In this document: piece by piece, positions 61,191-64,000 of the stretch
Layout: every line of letters starts with the position of its first letter
Position numbering within the stretch: the stretch's first letter is position 1
Assembly: GCA_934045905.1 (NCBI GenBank)
Contig: OW203762.1
Coordinates: 14,602,345 to 14,666,344, forward strand
Source: Leuctra nigra
Taxonomy: Eukaryota > Arthropoda > Insecta > Plecoptera > Leuctridae
Length of the DNA stretch: 64,000 nucleotides
Direction: 5' to 3'
Position numbers and translations under genes: made by a program
The notes under the pieces: model-generated
Databases searched by the model: none
Told to the model about the DNA's origin: nothing
What the model saw: the letters and a program-made list of their open reading frames with translations, nothing else

Positions 61191-64000
61191 GCTTAAGTTT
61201 ACTTTTGCTTAAAGTGAACTTTAGCGGTCTAGATGGCTGTGTTTCATTGGCTGTTACAATGATTTCAGCCGATAAATCCTACCGCTAACTTTATCGGAAC
61301 ATTGCGCAACCGGGCCTTAGACAGCTATGATTCAGGGTACAATTTATCACGATATTAATATAATTTGTATGTTGTAAGAAGGTTGTCTGAATGAATTGTT
61401 GGGGTGGTTGAAAAACTCTATTTCATGGGTATTGCAGAAAGAACTGTGATAAAAAATAAGTTTGTGGAATATGCAATTGCCAACTAGTATTTAATCAATC
61501 AAAAAATAATTAAAATGTCAACGAAAAATCGAAAATTATGTTCATGATGATCAATCGGAATACTTCTTTTGCCACGATTTTTTAAAAACTTTTTCCATCC
61601 CTTCATTGCTGCTTCTCTGGTTTATAGGTTAGTATCGACACTCAACAGATTTGCCTTTGTACTGAAGTTAGCATAAACAAAGGTCTTGTATCTCTATTTG
61701 CAATCGGCCAACATGCATCATACTCTAATACTATGTACCATTATTATTATTATTATTATCATACCGGATGTGGCCAGCTCCAGATATACCGTCGTTTTGT
61801 TCCAACTTTGATGCTGGAACAAACCAGCTTGTGACACGACACTGTTCGCCACTACCTGCGGACTAACATGGCCATGTTCCTATTCTCCAGTTACAGGCAG
61901 TCCGTCATTGTTTCATTTCAACTACAATGTTCATCAGCTTGCGTGTTGTCCACATGAAGAGAAAAGAGCGGCTTTCAAAACAGGGGAGAGTGTTGTAAGC
62001 CTTACCCCATCATGTGAAATTGTTCCATTTTGATTACTGTTTGGAAATGTGTTGTGTAATAATTGATGGCTATTCAGAGAGTACCAATTGGAATCATCTG
62101 ACCAACGGATGTTTAGAACCTGTCGACAATTATTATTGCAACGTGAGACTATAATTATAGGCTCAAAATCAAGGTTACATTTTCATACTTTTAGTGAGCT
62201 ATACCAAACGTATTTTCTAGAATTGTTTCATTATTTAAATCAAGCTCATCAAATCACTCTGCTCTTCAGAAAACACACTAAGAATAATTCGAGTAGAAAA
62301 ATGATTGTTAAATCAATAAGGGATTAAAACTATTGCACAATATCCTATCCTGAAAGTGTTATACCTCTAGATCTGAAGAAAATCCTCTGAACATCATATA
62401 AGAATAAATTTGTGGAATACAATATCGCGTTAAATAGTGTTCCAAAATGGGTCTAGTTTTCGAATATCCAATCTACGTTTCCCAATATTGAATATTATAA
62501 ATCCAGTTTTCGAAAGGCGTGAAGGAATCCTCATCGACTGCTAATCTGTACCGAGTAGATTGCAATGAGACTCAGTAGAATTCAATGAGACTCAGTAGAT
62601 AACTGCAATACTGCATTGTAGTTGGCACATGCGCTAATCAGTAGCCTCATTAGAGAGTAAATCGAGGGAAGAGATTACAATACACTTTGTTATAGCTGAC
62701 ACCTGTTGTTACAATACACAGCTATAGTTATGAATACCACTTCATTATTTACTCAGATACAGCTGATAATGTCCCCATAAATGTATTGTCAATAGTCGTG
62801 CACTATTTGATAATATACTTATTATACTGACTTATTAATTACTTATTTTAAAAACTTTTGGCAAATCATTTAGTAATATTTTAAATCAGTAAATTTGAAT
62901 GTTTCGTCGTGTAATGGCACAGCTTCTTCAAGGATATCAACAGAAAATGTCTGTGCAACATTGATTAATATTGTATTTATAAATAAACAATTTACCAATG
63001 TTGTCACATGAATATTCAATATTGAATATTCTCAATATTCAAGCATGCGAAATGTCAATTATTACATTGCTAATACTGTGTCATATAGAATGAGTATTGT
63101 TGACTGCAGAACATTAATTTTTATGTTTCATACATTTTATATTCAATGTATTTTGACCCTCCTAGAAGCATACATTGAAATCCAAGTTTAATAAATAATA
63201 AATACAAATTGGGCAACAATGCAAAACTTTTTACACGTACTCGTATACGTCTATATTAAAGTCCACCTGGTTTTTGAATTTAGAATGGCCTAAATGTTGT
63301 AAAAAGTACGGATTATTAAAAGAACATAATTTTTAATTCCGTTTGACATCAAAGAAGAATTTTAACTTTCACAGCTTGACTGAAGCAATTAAATTAATCT
63401 TTGAAAGTATTTTGGAGGTTCATGTGTACTTAGGGTAAAGTGTTTTACTTGCTCTTTCCCAGCAGCAGTGAACTTTGAAAGTACATTCAATAAACACCAT
63501 TCAAACTAATTACTTTTCCACAAAATTCGCATCACATTCATGAGATAATTTGAATATATTCCCAATTACTGTACAGAAGTGTTTAACCGGACCTCATCAC
63601 GTAATAGTTTGGTGTTTTGTTGTTGTTACATGATCTCGCACGAATAGCCGTCACATGGTGACAGACCGGTGGTACGTCTCGCGTTTGCCGAGATCCACCG
63701 CCCGCTCAACATGCACGGTCATGCGTTGTGTACCTCATATAGGCGGCAGTGACAACATGGCGGACGATTTGTGCACACGTGTGTGGGATCCGGATATAAT
63801 CCAGTTGCAATCAACTGTGTGATTGCGGTTAAGATAAGCCGCCATTTTAATTGAGGATTATTGATGTGATCAATTTTATTAATGGAAATAATCGATTGGC
63901 CGATGAATTGGTGAGGTTTTGCAAAGCATTTTAATCTTCAAGCATTTTGATAAAAGCCAAATGGATAACGATTTATTGAACGGCTTCGTTTTGTTACAGC
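61191..64000. other. Intronic DNA to window end
   Basis: AT-rich, with a small (ATT)n run (61739-61759), a perfect AT-rich palindrome (63010-63031), and a GC-richer patch at about 63640-63790. No gene was recognised, and I did not find an exon encoding an RRM start. Confidence 0.4.
63010..63031. repeat. 22-bp perfect palindrome
   Basis: GAATATTCAAT followed directly by ATTGAATATTC: an exact palindrome made of nested AATATT units, with another CAATATTCAA just downstream. Probably simple-sequence in nature. Confidence 0.85.

Overview
This window looks like AT-rich nuclear DNA from an animal, most likely an insect. The evidence is one intronless gene with an AATAAA polyadenylation signal, one GC-rich first exon ending in a consensus splice donor, tRNA-derived SINEs, short inverted-repeat transposons, a LINE-like 3' end, many microsatellites, and almost no coding density. 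A paraneopteran (hemipteran-like) host is my guess from the look of the repeats, not something proven here. Nearly all other 60-120 codon open frames appear to be chance frames or read through simple repeats. I do not annotate them as genes.

Layout: 1-4560 is upstream DNA with a LINE-like 3' end (about 3478-3835) and a 15-bp minisatellite (3981-4070). Positions 4560-5948 are a CpG-rich promoter and first-exon region. That exon ends at 5948 with an in-frame GAG|GTAAGA donor, and its last codons encode a serine/threonine/methionine-rich N-terminus ending in Glu-Glu-Glu. The best match I can propose is couch potato (RBPMS family), whose RRM begins directly after an acidic EEEV-type junction. The identification is provisional because the RRM exons are not in the window. 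Everything from 5949 to 64000 would then be part of one very long first intron.

Within that putative intron, on the same strand, lies a complete intronless gene (48100-49869). It encodes a 589-residue, diverged scaffold A subunit of protein phosphatase 2A, probably a retrocopy. About 350 bp upstream is a CpG-rich patch with a good RFX X-box match. At 53584/53585 the intron carries a textbook juxtaposed 3'/5' splice site (pyrimidine tract, CAG|GTAAGT), followed 58 nt later by a second GTGAGT donor. This is the signature of a recursive (ratchet) splice site with its short cryptic exon, and it is the most interesting signal in the window.

The rest is repeats: two tRNA-SINE types (7958-8017, 19178-19290; 19464-19745, 33863-34045), a 200-bp inverted-repeat MITE family (15049, 16068, 39495), a 458-bp MITE with perfect 37-bp termini and TAA target duplications (60730-61187), a Helitron-like fragment (20750-22450), a dispersed family that carries RFX X-boxes (30420, 43455), and several minisatellites. 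No CRISPR array, rRNA, viral gene or bacterial operon is visible.
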